Positions 9,502 to 18,015 of a DNA stretch of 64,000 nt are shown piece after piece. Within the stretch, counting starts at the first letter, position 1. Each line of letters starts with the position of its first letter. The stretch covers positions 806,001-870,000 of the forward strand of contig NZ_CP104164.1 in NCBI RefSeq assembly GCF_029981845.1. Reading direction: 5' to 3'. The notes under the pieces were generated by a model that saw only the letters and a program-made list of their open reading frames with translations, searched no databases and had not been told where the DNA came from. The DNA comes from Candidatus Bandiella numerosa. Its GTDB lineage: Bacteria > Pseudomonadota > Alphaproteobacteria > Rickettsiales > Midichloriaceae. A program made the position numbers and the translations under genes.

Positions 9502-10500
9502 TTGCGGATGATGGATTATAATATATATCGCAGTAGCAAACGTTATAAATCGCATATTTTCCTTTTTATACTCATTTTTTTGTTTGTAACAAGATATATG
9601 TTATGCAATGCAGAAGTGGGGTTTTTAGAGAAATATAAAAAACATACTTTTATAAAAAAAAGGGAGCACTACAATTGGCTGTTATACAATAATACCCTAA
9701 AAAAGGATCTTACATTGAATGATACAGGAGCAACATCCAAAGAGGATCCAATATTGGATAGAAGTGAAATTATTAGACTACATGATAGATATTTACCTAT
9801 AAATTACCCTACTGTTATAGATATAGGCTCTGGTCTCGGAGGTTTTAGTAAAACTATGGCATTTTTAGGATATAATGTGACTTCAATAGATATGTGTCCA
9901 GAACATATAGAAATACAAGAAAAGAATTTTTGTTCTATAAAACCCATATCGTTTATGCATGATTTGTTAAATCTAGATGGGTATAATTTTTTAAATTTAG
10001 AGAACGATTGTAAGCAAATAAAATCAAAACAAAAATTTATAGAATGGGATTTTCTTGAACCAACTCCAAGCAATTTACCGCGTGCTCCATGGCATTTTAT
10101 AATAGCATTTAATGTATTCCAATTTATGAATCATGACGCAATCACAAAGAGCTTAGAGTTAATCAAAGATAATATAGCCGATCAAGGAATCATTTATGTA
10201 AATTACACACATCTTACAGTTAATAATTTATTTTTAAGTAGTTACAATCAGAACTATACTTTTTTAATGACTGAGCTAGTAAGATTGGGGTTTGAGGTGG
10301 AATCTCAAGCTGACACACCTAGAAATCATAATTTTTGTATAGATGCTAGAAATAATGCAGAAAGAATTTTTCTAGATAGTATCAGAAATAAAGTAAAAAT
10401 TTTCGTACCTTCTGACTGGAAACCCCAAGTAGAATACTTGTGTAACCAAGTTACGCCACAAGTCACCACAATGATATTAAAAAAGAAATCTAGGTTATAA
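9502..10500 (+). CDS. Membrane-anchored SAM-dependent methyltransferase
   Basis: A 332-residue protein with an N-terminal hydrophobic segment (about residues 19-36), then a class I methyltransferase fold. Motif I reads VIDIGSGLGGF (from about residue 104), followed by the acidic end of strand two (TSIDM). A strand-four region (WHFIIAFNVFQFM) occurs near 195-205. The substrate cannot be told. The gene ends 1 bp before traA and follows the small gene at 9349, so it is co-transcribed with the transfer genes. Methyltransferases on conjugative elements often modify DNA, but this one has no DNA-methylase catalytic motif that I can see. Its signal anchor suggests a substrate at or beyond the membrane. 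Confidence 0.75.
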   Translation: MRMMDYNIYRSSKRYKSHIFLFILIFLFVTRYMLCNAEVGFLEKYKKHTFIKKREHYNWLLYNNTLKKDLTLNDTGATSKEDPILDRSEIIRLHDRYLPINYPTVIDIGSGLGGFSKTMAFLGYNVTSIDMCPEHIEIQEKNFCSIKPISFMHDLLNLDGYNFLNLENDCKQIKSKQKFIEWDFLEPTPSNLPRAPWHFIIAFNVFQFMNHDAITKSLELIKDNIADQGIIYVNYTHLTVNNLFLSSYNQNYTFLMTELVRLGFEVESQADTPRNHNFCIDARNNAERIFLDSIRNKVKIFVPSDWKPQVEYLCNQVTPQVTTMILKKKSRL

Positions 10501-10501
10501 A

Positions 10502-13297
10502 ATGCTCACAGTAAAAGGATTTGAATCATCAGGTGCGGCCGGAAAGTACTATAGTCATGGTGATTATTACGGTAGTGAAGGAACAGGAGTGTGGTACGGG
10601 AAAGGTGCTGAACAAATAGGACTTATAGGAGGATTTAACGCAAGCAATGATCCTAGATTTAAAGCTGTGCTTGAAGGTAGGGTGAATGAGGATAATCCCT
10701 TAGGTCGTATACATAATGGCAAATGGGAGCATAGACCTGGATATGATCTGACTTTTTCAGCTCCAAAGAGCTTTTCTATAGAGGTCAATTTACGTTCTGA
10801 TCCAAAAAGACAGGCAGAGCTAAGAAATGTTATGCAGAATGCAGTTAAGAGAACGCTTGATTATGCTTCAGAGCGTGGATTATTACAAGTGAGGAAAGGT
10901 AAGGCTGGGATAGAGAAAGAAAACGTAGATAAACTTGCATATGCGTTATTTGCACATAGTACTAACAGGAAACTTGAGCCACAAGAGCATATACATTCAT
11001 TTTTAGCAAATATGGCGATATGCCAGGATGGTAAGATGAGAAGTATAAATATGGATAAAATAATTAATAGGAATGGTACTATTAAGTTTTTAGGACAGGT
11101 ATTTAGGAATGAACTAGCTTATGACCTAAAAAAATCAGGTGAAAAACTTAGAACTACAATTTTATCAGGTGGGAGTAGTTCATTTGAGTTTTCGCATATA
11201 TCTGATAATTTAATTAGAGCATTTTCCACTAGAAGGCAGGAGATTGAGGAGCTATGTGAGAAATACGGTATTACAACAAAGCAAGGACGGGATAAAATTG
11301 TTATTAACTCGAGAGAGGCAAAGAGAAAAGTAGATAAAGAAGAATTAATTAATACATGGGAAAAAGTTCAAAATGAGGTATTAAAAAAAGAAGTGTTGAA
11401 TTTAAATAAGGAAATACAATCAGAAGAAGTTGGTGAGAAAGCGGAATTAACAGTTGAAGAAATAGCGAAGCTCTGCGCATTGGACGCCTCATCTAAAAAA
11501 GCAGTATTTGGTCATAACGATTTAGTGAGATCAATGATAAAGTATACTATGGGAGAGGCAACTATCAGTAAACTTGAGGATGCTGTAACAAAGCTTGTAA
11601 ATGAGGGTGAGTTAATAAAGCATAGTGATAAATATACAACCCTATCTTTACTTCAAAAAGAAAAGGAGATTTTAAAAATTGCTAAGCAATCACTGAATAG
11701 TACAAAGTCTATTATAAAGGAAAGTAATGTAAAGAATCAGATAAAAGCTTTTGAAGCAAGGGAGAAAGCGAGTAATAATAAATTCATGGGTCTTAATGAT
11801 AGCCAGAAAAATGGACTCAAATATATTTTGACATCAAAAGATAATATAATTGCAGTAGATGGACTTGCTGGTGTAGGGAAGTCAACGATATTAAATGCGG
11901 TACGTGATATTAGTGGAAGGAAAATAATTAATTTGATTGGACTGGGAGATAAATTTGGTGGAGCTGCGCCTACAGCATCTGCTGCAAAAACACTGCAGGA
12001 ATCAGCAAAAGTAGAATCATCTACTCTGCATTCATTTATATATAAATATAAAGGATATATAGAAGGAAGGGGAAAAGCTCAAACACTTCAGACAATAAAA
12101 AAGAGTTACAGCAAATCAGTGATATTTGTAGATGAAGCATCATTAATATCAACAGAGAAGATGCATGAGTTATTTCAATTAAGAGAGAAGCTAGGTTTTA
12201 AATTAGTTTTGGTAGGAGATCAAAAGCAGCTAGGAGCAGTTGAGGCAGGTAAGGATTTTGAACAATTAATCAAAGTTATACCATATGTAAAACTAGATAA
12301 TGTTATTAGACAGCAAAATGAATCTCATAGGGAGGCTGTGGTTGAATCATCAAAAGGCAATATTAAGAAAACATTTGATATTCATGATAAAAATATAGAG
12401 CAGCATTCTAAGGGAATAGTTTCTGCAGCTGTAGCAAAATATATGGAGTTAAATTTAAAGGATAGAGATAATACATTGTTAATGTCGCCAACTAAAAAAA
12501 TAAGAGACGAAATAAATGATCAAATAAGAGTTGAACTAAAGAAGGAAAAAATACTAAAAGGTAGTATTGAAAACTTTGCTGGGTTAAGACAGAAAGATAT
12601 GAGTTTGGCAGATTATAATTTTGCAATGATGTATAAAAAAGATGATGTTGTAAAATTCTTTAAAAATTATTCAAATGGCATTAAACAAAATAAGTACTAT
12701 AAAATTATAGGAATTAATAAATTAAGCAATAATATTACAGTAGAAAAAGATAACAAAAAACACGTTTTTAAATTCAGGACTGATACAAAATATAATGACA
12801 AATTAGAAGTATATGAAAAGATGGATTTAAAATTGCAAGAAGGCTTAAAAATAAGATTTACAAAAAATAATAACAAGGAAAAATTAGTTAATTCTGAAAC
12901 GGCAATAATAGAAAATATAAATAAAGAATCTATCAAATTTAAAACAGAAGATGGAGAAATAAAAACAGTAAATAAAGAAGAATTAAAGCATATAGATTAT
13001 GGATATTGTTTAACAATACATTCAGCACAAGGAAAAACATATCAAAAATCAATAGCGGCAATTGAAGATAATAAAATGTTATCCAATCAAAAATTATGGA
13101 CAGTAATATTATCAAGGCATAGGGAAAGTTTTATAGCAGTAGTGCAAGAGAGAGAAAAATTACAGGGGTATTTAATATCAAATAATGGAAGGGAAATGAG
13201 TGCAATAGAATTAAGTAATAAGCAACAAAAGCAAGCGCAACAAATTCAAAAGATGCAGCAAATACATAAATCTAATGATTTCCAAATATCAATATAA
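10502..13297 (+). CDS. traA: TraA relaxase/helicase (MobF/TrwC plus RecD-like)
   Basis: A 931-residue conjugative relaxase-helicase that nicks oriT and unwinds the transferred strand. The N-terminal TrwC-like relaxase domain (about 1-300) has candidate catalytic tyrosines at residues 18-19 (GKYYSHGDYY), the LTFSAPKSFS segment and a histidine cluster (EPQEHIHSF, near 160). The C-terminal helicase has Walker A GLAGVGKST (near 454), Walker B FVDEAS (near 541), LVGDQKQLGAVEAG (near 570) and the late TIHSAQGKT motif (near 838). The Ti-type TraA name follows the usage for RAGE elements. It looks full length. It starts 1 bp after the methyltransferase stop and closes the tra operon. Confidence 0.93.
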   Translation: MLTVKGFESSGAAGKYYSHGDYYGSEGTGVWYGKGAEQIGLIGGFNASNDPRFKAVLEGRVNEDNPLGRIHNGKWEHRPGYDLTFSAPKSFSIEVNLRSDPKRQAELRNVMQNAVKRTLDYASERGLLQVRKGKAGIEKENVDKLAYALFAHSTNRKLEPQEHIHSFLANMAICQDGKMRSINMDKIINRNGTIKFLGQVFRNELAYDLKKSGEKLRTTILSGGSSSFEFSHISDNLIRAFSTRRQEIEELCEKYGITTKQGRDKIVINSREAKRKVDKEELINTWEKVQNEVLKKEVLNLNKEIQSEEVGEKAELTVEEIAKLCALDASSKKAVFGHNDLVRSMIKYTMGEATISKLEDAVTKLVNEGELIKHSDKYTTLSLLQKEKEILKIAKQSLNSTKSIIKESNVKNQIKAFEAREKASNNKFMGLNDSQKNGLKYILTSKDNIIAVDGLAGVGKSTILNAVRDISGRKIINLIGLGDKFGGAAPTASAAKTLQESAKVESSTLHSFIYKYKGYIEGRGKAQTLQTIKKSYSKSVIFVDEASLISTEKMHELFQLREKLGFKLVLVGDQKQLGAVEAGKDFEQLIKVIPYVKLDNVIRQQNESHREAVVESSKGNIKKTFDIHDKNIEQHSKGIVSAAVAKYMELNLKDRDNTLLMSPTKKIRDEINDQIRVELKKEKILKGSIENFAGLRQKDMSLADYNFAMMYKKDDVVKFFKNYSNGIKQNKYYKIIGINKLSNNITVEKDNKKHVFKFRTDTKYNDKLEVYEKMDLKLQEGLKIRFTKNNNKEKLVNSETAIIENINKESIKFKTEDGEIKTVNKEELKHIDYGYCLTIHSAQGKTYQKSIAAIEDNKMLSNQKLWTVILSRHRESFIAVVQEREKLQGYLISNNGREMSAIELSNKQQKQAQQIQKMQQIHKSNDFQISI

Positions 13298-13843
13298 AAT
13301 CGCATAAAACCAGCTATGGAGTTATTGTATTATTACTTGGTACCAGGTGGTGCAGCCACACAAAACGAGAGATTGCGAGGTTTTAATAAGTATTAATTAT
13401 TTGCAAAATAATAAATTTTAACTTTTTGGTACCAGCTGGTACCAGCTATGTGATAGGTAAAAAGCCGCATCTAGCAATTGTGGTACCAAGTGGTACCAAA
13501 TTTAATAATTCTTGGTACCGTCTGGTACCAGCTCTGCATCTTAGATAAACTGGGCCATAGAAAGAAATGCACCAAGGGTGCGATTGGTGTGATACTCTTT
13601 CCTTGGCTCTGCCGTTGCTTTTTTAATGATCCTACTATTCTTTTATCTTTTTCTATTAATATCAATTTCTCTAAGAGCCTTAGTGACGATTGAGCGTAGA
13701 AACTATTTTGATTTTTAATTTATAACATGGTACATTTTTGGTATTAGTTATTTGAAATTGTACATAATATTTTCTTATTTTTTTGGTTACATATATTATT
13801 TTTTAAATTAGTATTGAAGTATATAATTCAATTATTATCAATA
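13298..13843. other. Non-coding region downstream of traA
   Basis: This 546-bp stretch has no convincing gene. Short frames at 13471-13693 on either strand are low-complexity and lack start signals. The left part carries the paired GGTACC sites described separately. The right part is AT-rich with long T and A runs. It could hold a replication or transfer origin or an operator array, but no known oriT consensus was recognised. Confidence 0.5.
13339..13529. repeat. Four phased pairs of GGTACC palindromes
   Basis: GGTACC occurs at 13339, 13428, 13438, 13482, 13492, 13514 and 13524, with a degenerate partner (GGTGCA) at 13349. The sites thus form four pairs, each with exactly 10 bp between site starts. 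Most copies sit inside TGGTACCA. Seven copies of a GC-rich hexamer in 191 bp of AT-rich DNA is far from random. The one-helical-turn spacing suggests binding sites for a dimeric protein, as an operator or iteron-like array. Confidence 0.75.
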
Positions 13844-14080
13844 ATGCTTATGGATATGAGTAAAAAACTTATAAAAAGTTTAAATAAAGAAATTAAATCT
13901 TTAATGAACAAAGATTTTGATTTAAGAAAATCTTTAGAAAAATTAGAAAAAGATTTAACAGTTGATGATATAGAAATTGAAAAACTAAAGAAAGAAAAGT
14001 TGAAAATTAAAGATAAAATTTTGGCAAAACAAAATGAATTAAAATTAGCTCTTGATAAAACTTCAGTTGAGTTAGTTTAG
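13844..14080 (+). CDS. YdcH/DUF465 family small protein
   Basis: A short helical protein with the DUF465 (YdcH) pattern: a first helix, then VDDIEIEKLKKEKLKIKDKI, matching the family's conserved D-x-L-x-x-L-K-K-E-K-L-x-L-K-D segment. The family is small, cytosolic and of unknown function. Three in-frame ATGs occur at 13844, 13850 and 13856, giving 78 to 74 residues. No strong ribosome-binding site decides between them. An earlier TTG at 13814 is less likely. Confidence 0.7.
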   Translation: MLMDMSKKLIKSLNKEIKSLMNKDFDLRKSLEKLEKDLTVDDIEIEKLKKEKLKIKDKILAKQNELKLALDKTSVELV

Positions 14081-14127
14081 GATAAATAATTAAAAATAAA
14101 ATTGTTTTGTTTTAATAACTGTTTATG

Positions 14128-14158
14128 AAAAAAGAGTAGATTTAATTTTAACCTACTC
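14128..14158 (-). terminator. Rho-independent terminator-like hairpin
   Basis: On the minus strand GAGTAG and CTACTC form a stem, with inner TTAA/TTAA pairing, followed by six T residues. It lies 50 bp past the stop of the minus-strand gene at 14208-14801 and between convergent genes. Confidence 0.6.
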
Positions 14159-14207
14159 TATATGTTAATTTAGGAAATTTGTGAATGTTGATTTGATAAA
14201 TTCAATT

Positions 14208-14801
14208 TTAATATTTGTAGTGATAGAAAATTTTGTATTGAAATTTTTTATCTATGGAATTTTGCAAAAAGTTATCAATGATTATTTCTACATTACAAGT
14301 ATCGCAATAAAGTATTTTGTCATTAAATAATAAATTTACTTCAAAATAGTAATCATTTTTATCAAGGGGTATTTTAATCAAAATATCAGTAGGATTAGTT
14401 TTATTATTACTGTTTAAAACTTTATCTAAATTTATAGAGTGACTTAATTTAATATACTCTATAGTAACACTTGGTTTTTGAAGTTTTAGATAAATCTTGT
14501 CAGATAAAAAGGAATTACGCTTTAGGTTAATTAATTTTAATAACTTTTCCCAATGCTTTGATAATAATGCATTAACATAATTATTTACTCTAGTATCAAA
14601 ATCTAAACTATGGTTTGGGTTTATATTAGTCGTACTAACTTTGGGGTGAAGTGGTAAAGCATTGTTTAGCTTTTTACAATAATCATTATGGGATGGCTCC
14701 CTACCAATGTACATCAAACTAGAGTGTCTGTCTAAAAGGTCTGGGTTAAAGTTTTTTTGTGTGGTTGTATTTATTACTTGTAAATTTTGCCCTGTTCTCA
14801 T
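14208..14801 (-). CDS. Hypothetical protein
   Basis: A 197-residue protein that I do not recognise. It is hydrophilic with no signal peptide or membrane segment. The C-terminal half is predicted mixed beta (ILYCDTCNVEIII, KKFQYKIFYHYKY). The start is preceded only by a weak AGGA. A terminator-like hairpin follows the stop, which supports a real transcription unit. A second minus-strand small gene lies upstream at 14983-15201, separated by a perfect 13-bp inverted repeat. Confidence 0.6.
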   Translation of the reverse strand: MRTGQNLQVINTTTQKNFNPDLLDRHSSLMYIGREPSHNDYCKKLNNALPLHPKVSTTNINPNHSLDFDTRVNNYVNALLSKHWEKLLKLINLKRNSFLSDKIYLKLQKPSVTIEYIKLSHSINLDKVLNSNNKTNPTDILIKIPLDKNDYYFEVNLLFNDKILYCDTCNVEIIIDNFLQNSIDKKFQYKIFYHYKY

Positions 14802-14851
14802 AACGTATCCTATTATTTGTTTGTAGTTTTAGTAAAGCATAAGTTCATTGT

Positions 14852-14893
14852 GCTAATAAGAGGTTTGATTGATAGCATTGACCTCTTATTAGC
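14852..14893. repeat. Perfect 13-bp inverted repeat
   Basis: GCTAATAAGAGGT (14852-14864) is exactly inverted at 14881-14893 with a 16-base spacer. It lies between two minus-strand genes. No T-run follows on either strand, so an operator or structured RNA is as likely as a terminator. Confidence 0.6.
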
Positions 14894-14982
14894 TACCTAA
14901 ATTCAAAAGGTTAGTTGTAAATTTAAACCATCTAGATCCTGTAATTTTGTTGAAAAATTACTTACTCCTTCCTCTTGCGTCA

Positions 14983-15201
14983 TTAATCATATGCATTTAA
15001 ATTAGCCTTTTGTTCTAAGTAATGCTGAGATAAATGATTTATTTTGCATTTAAACTCAGATATAAGTTTGCGTCTTAATTTTAGAGCTTCCTTATCACTG
15101 ATGCTTTTTGATTCATGCTGGACTCTAAATTCAAGAGTGTAAATTTCTGCTTGAATTAGTTTAATAATTTTAAATGTTGGTTGTTTTAATAATCTTTGCA
15201 T
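14983..15201 (-). CDS. Small hypothetical helical protein
   Basis: A 72-residue, largely alpha-helical, charged protein without membrane segments; family not recognised. It has a good ribosome-binding site (AAGGAG, 7 bases before the ATG on the minus strand), which supports translation. It may be co-transcribed with the gene at 14208-14801, although the inverted repeat between them could separate the two. Confidence 0.6.
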   Translation of the reverse strand: MQRLLKQPTFKIIKLIQAEIYTLEFRVQHESKSISDKEALKLRRKLISEFKCKINHLSQHYLEQKANLNAYD

Positions 15202-15560
15202 AATGTCTCCTTAAAAAATTGTTAATCAAAACTAGAGGTTATATTTAGCTCCTTAATTTAATTAAGAAGTATGACCCCGTCATACTTCCTGTCATGCGGG
15301 CGACGCATGGGTGTACAACTGAAAAGAGCAAACTGTGAAAAATTTTAATTTATTTGTTGGCGGTGAATCGGAGCTTTGCTCCGAGAGGAAAAAAATTAAA
15401 ATATTTTATAGTTTGTGAGCGTAGCGAAGCACCCTTGTAAGGCGTCGAGGGCGAAGCCCTAAGTTACTTACCATCAGTAAATGATAAATTGAGTATTATA
15501 GCGCAATGATATGCCGTTTTTTTCTTGTTTGAGTAGACAGATTTAATTACTTGTATTATT
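15202..15560. other. Structured non-coding region
   Basis: No gene was found in these ~360 bp. The region is locally more GC-rich than its surroundings and is full of inverted repeats: a GTATGAC/GTCATAC palindrome near 15268-15284, the large stem-loop at 15329-15415 and a small hairpin (AGGGC-GAA-GCCCT) at 15448-15460. It could be a structured RNA, a transfer origin or a rickettsial palindromic repeat. Confidence 0.5.
15329..15415. repeat. Long imperfect inverted repeat with inner hairpin
   Basis: The left arm (15329-15355) and right arm (15389-15415) are imperfect reverse complements over 27 bases. The loop contains a second perfect hairpin, TCGGAGC-TTT-GCTCCGA (15368-15384). The nested structure would fold as a cruciform or RNA stem-loop. 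Confidence 0.6.
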
Positions 15561-15833
15561 TTGTTATCTTTTAGAGGTTTGCAATTTTTTTTAAAAGTGA
15601 CTTTGTCTCTACCTGAAATACAGCCTGAGAAATGGCGCAGATATTATTTTGAATCCAAAGATCGATATTACATTGTTATTCTGCAACAAGATCTGTTCCA
15701 TGAGTGGAGCATAATGAAATGTTATGGTGGTAAGGAGAATAAATTGGGCAACTTGATTATTGAGTCTTGTAATTCGTATGAGGATGCTATAAATGAAATA
15801 GAAGAAATTAAAAAAAACAAGGAAAGCTCATAA
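15561..15833 (+). CDS. WGR-domain-like small protein
   Basis: The translated frame shows the WGR pattern: KWRRYYFES, then YYIVILQQDLFHEWSIMKCYGGKENKLG, then a helix with spaced acidic residues. WGR domains occur in nucleic-acid-binding proteins such as PARPs and some bacterial regulators. No ATG precedes the domain. Possible starts are TTG at 15561, GTG at 15597 or TTG at 15603, and an in-frame stop lies at 15534. The N-terminus is therefore uncertain, and the gene could be a remnant of a longer one. Confidence 0.6.
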   Translation: MLSFRGLQFFLKVTLSLPEIQPEKWRRYYFESKDRYYIVILQQDLFHEWSIMKCYGGKENKLGNLIIESCNSYEDAINEIEEIKKNKESS

Positions 15834-15943
15834 ATATGTGCTAAGGTATAGAAAATAATTAATTTTAAGATACTATAGCAAGTAGTTGTGATTTTTTAAT
15901 ATTAAAAATATCAAATACTTTAATTTAAACAGGAGATAACATT

Positions 15944-16165
15944 ATGACTAAATATTTAAACTCAGTTACACTTTTACTTATAATAATTGGTGGAGTTAAT
16001 TGGCTTTTGGTAGGACTTTTTGAATTTAACTTAGTGAACTACTTATTTTCTGGTGTACCAATTTTAGAAAAAGCTATTTACATATTAATTGGAATTTCTG
16101 CATTATATTGTATATCATTGCTTAAGCAGGTATCATTTGAATTATTTAATAAAATTAAAACATAA
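15944..16165 (+). CDS. DUF378 family membrane protein
   Basis: A 73-residue protein with two transmembrane helices (about residues 7-28 and 42-62) and the DUF378 signature IIGGVNWLLVGLF in the first helix. The function of the family is unknown. A clear AGGAG ribosome-binding site precedes the ATG. The cold-shock gene starts 2 bp after the stop, so the two are co-transcribed. Confidence 0.85.
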   Translation: MTKYLNSVTLLLIIIGGVNWLLVGLFEFNLVNYLFSGVPILEKAIYILIGISALYCISLLKQVSFELFNKIKT

Positions 16166-16167
16166 GT

Positions 16168-16374
16168 ATGAAAATAACAGGAACAGTAAAATGGTTTAAT
16201 TCTACCAAAGGATATGGGTTTGTAGCTCCAGATAATGGATCAAAGGATGTGTTTATACACAGGTCTGCGGTGGAAGAAGCTGGGCTTGATGGTTTAAATG
16301 ATAATCAAAAGATTAAATTTGAGATTATTTCAAGTAAAGGCAAGGAATCAGCAGAAAATATTGAATTAATTTAA
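16168..16374 (+). CDS. Cold-shock domain protein (CspA family)
   Basis: A 68-residue single cold-shock domain with RNP1 (KGYGFV) and RNP2 (DVFIH) motifs in the right spacing and the usual VKWFN start. Such proteins bind single-stranded RNA and DNA and melt RNA secondary structure. It follows the DUF378 gene by 2 bp and precedes HU, forming a small cluster of nucleic-acid chaperones. Confidence 0.93.
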   Translation: MKITGTVKWFNSTKGYGFVAPDNGSKDVFIHRSAVEEAGLDGLNDNQKIKFEIISSKGKESAENIELI

Positions 16375-16401
16375 TTATAAATAACTTAAGGGAGGTGTCA
16401 T

Positions 16402-16677
16402 ATGAATAAAGCAGAATTTATAGAAAAATTATCAAAAGAGCTTGATACAACAAAAACAGCAGCAAGTAAGAGCTTTGATGCTGTTATTAAATGTATAGCA
16501 CAAGCAATGAAAGATACTGATGAATTAAGATTCACAGGATTTGGAAGTTTTAAAGCAAAGCAAACAGAAGCAAAGGAAGTGAAAACACCAAAAGGCACAA
16601 TAGCTAAAGTCCCTGCACAAAGAAGAATAAGTTTTTCAGTGGGCTCTGATTTTAAAGCTATTATAAACGAGAAGTAA
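16402..16677 (+). CDS. HU/IHF-family DNA-binding protein
   Basis: A 91-residue HU-type histone-like protein. It starts with MNKAEFIEKLS, has the conserved GFGSFKAKQ turn, and a beta-arm region that includes TPKGTIAKVPAQRRISF. The Arg-rich arm would clamp and bend DNA. A strong GGGAGG ribosome-binding site lies upstream. It sits between the cold-shock and bacterioferritin-like genes. Confidence 0.93.
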   Translation: MNKAEFIEKLSKELDTTKTAASKSFDAVIKCIAQAMKDTDELRFTGFGSFKAKQTEAKEVKTPKGTIAKVPAQRRISFSVGSDFKAIINEK

Positions 16678-16686
16678 TTATTAACT

Positions 16687-17145
16687 ATGAAATTATCAGA
16701 TACCATCAAAGATAAAGCAATACAAAAACTAAATGAGATATTAGAATTGGAAATGTCAGGTGTGGTAAGGTATACGCACTATTCTCTAATGATAATAGGT
16801 CATAATAGGATTCCAATCACCGCATGGATGAAGAGTCAAGCACAAGAAGGCTTAAGACATGCTATTGAAGCAGGAGAAATGATTACTCATTTTGAAGAGC
16901 ATCCTTCACTTAGGATATCAAATTTAAAAGAATCTTATTGTCATAATATAAACCAGATTTTAGAAGAAAGTTTAGAGCATGAAAAAGCTTCGCTAAAATC
17001 ATATTATGATCTTTTAGAAATAGTTTCATCAAAATCAGTTTTGCTTGAGGAGTATTCAAGAAAGCTGATAGTTGAAGAGGAAATCCATATTGGGGAAGTG
17101 GAAAAGATGCTAAGAGTTAATAATATCAATGATAAATGTCAATAA
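16687..17145 (+). CDS. Bacterioferritin-like protein
   Basis: A 152-residue four-helix ferritin-like protein close to the usual bacterioferritin length (~158). Candidate di-iron ligands are the acidic residue(s) in LELEMSG, Glu and His in EGLRHAIE, Glu in LEESLEHE, and Glu and His in EEEIHIGEVE. Bacterioferritins store iron and detoxify peroxide. The haem-binding methionine was not identified with certainty. The ATG is 9 bp from the HU stop, so they probably share a transcript. Confidence 0.8.
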   Translation: MKLSDTIKDKAIQKLNEILELEMSGVVRYTHYSLMIIGHNRIPITAWMKSQAQEGLRHAIEAGEMITHFEEHPSLRISNLKESYCHNINQILEESLEHEKASLKSYYDLLEIVSSKSVLLEEYSRKLIVEEEIHIGEVEKMLRVNNINDKCQ

Positions 17146-17159
17146 ATGGTAATTAATAT

Positions 17160-17237
17160 ATGTTAGCAGCTGTAGTATATGGCGCAATGATAGCTTTGAT
17201 ATGTTTTGCTTTTGGTTATTACGTTGGCAGAAAGTAG
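17160..17237 (+). CDS. Possible single-helix membrane microprotein
   Basis: A 25-codon frame encoding one hydrophobic helix that ends in a basic tail (YYVGRK). No strong ribosome-binding site is present. The composition is what a real small membrane protein would show, but chance cannot be excluded. Confidence 0.3.
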   Translation: MLAAVVYGAMIALICFAFGYYVGRK

Positions 17238-17278
17238 AGTAAGTTATTAATAAACAATATAACCAGTGTTTAGCAGAT

Positions 17279-17506
17279 ATGTCACAATCAGATAATAATC
17301 AAGAAAGGCCAGCGGACAAAAGGGATGGTAAATTTGTTAAGAAAAGTTACGCAAGGCCTTGGGAAGTAGAGCTAACAGATGAAGAAATAGAAGTATTAAA
17401 AAAAAGCCTAAAGGAGGATGAAAAGAGATGCGAAGCAAAAGCAAAAAGATTGGCTGAGAATAAGTCACTTTCAGAGTTTTTTAATAAAAATAATAGGAAA
17501 GAATAA
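17279..17506 (+). CDS. Small charged hypothetical protein
   Basis: A 75-residue hydrophilic protein with a disordered N-terminus and a helical, strongly charged C-terminal half (LTDEEIEVLKKSLKEDEK). No known family was recognised. Its stop is only 2 bp from the ATG of the ProQ/FinO gene, which implies co-transcription and perhaps partnership in RNA regulation, although that is inference. Confidence 0.6.
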   Translation: MSQSDNNQERPADKRDGKFVKKSYARPWEVELTDEEIEVLKKSLKEDEKRCEAKAKRLAENKSLSEFFNKNNRKE

Positions 17507-17508
17507 AA

Positions 17509-18015
17509 ATGGGAAGAAATAAATGGCATCTACTGTCTCCCGAGAATTACAACAAGGTGTTTGATGTATTATCTCAAAGATATCCAAAGTTTTTTATGAG
17601 AGGTAAGGTTTTTATATTTAAAAAAGGAATACATAGAGATATTTTTAATGATGAAGAATTAAAATTCAGCAAAACAATAATCAGAAAGTTTCTAAGATTA
17701 TATGCTGAACAAAAGGAATATATAAAATTGCATATTGAAAGTGCAGCAAGGTATGATTTAGAAGGTAATGAAGCTGGAATTGTTACAAAAGAAGATGTTG
17801 AATCACTTGCAAAAACACAAGAAGAGATAAAAAACCAGATTGCACTCAGAAAAAGTAAGAAGCTGGAACAAAAGAAACATTACAAACCCAATAAGGAAAG
17901 TAAACCTAATAATAAGGATAATAAGTTAGAATTGGTGGATGCAAATGCAGTGAATACCAATAACGATAAACCAAGGCTAGGCATAAATTTTAAAGTAGAA
18001 AATAAAAATGAGTAG
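17509..18015 (+). CDS. ProQ/FinO-domain RNA chaperone
   Basis: A 168-residue protein. Its N-terminal ~110 residues match the ProQ/FinO domain: LSQRYPKFF, then KGIHRDIF, then an IIRKFLRLY helix and the AARYDLEGNEAG segment typical of the family. These proteins bind structured small RNAs. FinO represses F-plasmid transfer by stabilising the FinP antisense RNA. The C-terminal tail is Lys/Asn-rich and disordered. Position in a conjugative island makes control of transfer plausible, but a chromosomal role is equally possible. Confidence 0.85.
   Translation: MGRNKWHLLSPENYNKVFDVLSQRYPKFFMRGKVFIFKKGIHRDIFNDEELKFSKTIIRKFLRLYAEQKEYIKLHIESAARYDLEGNEAGIVTKEDVESLAKTQEEIKNQIALRKSKKLEQKKHYKPNKESKPNNKDNKLELVDANAVNTNNDKPRLGINFKVENKNE

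Noticed and set aside
13471..13693. Two overlapping short frames on opposite strands
   Set aside because: Both read through the GGTACC array, giving repeats such as WYQ. They have no ribosome-binding site and no family resemblance.
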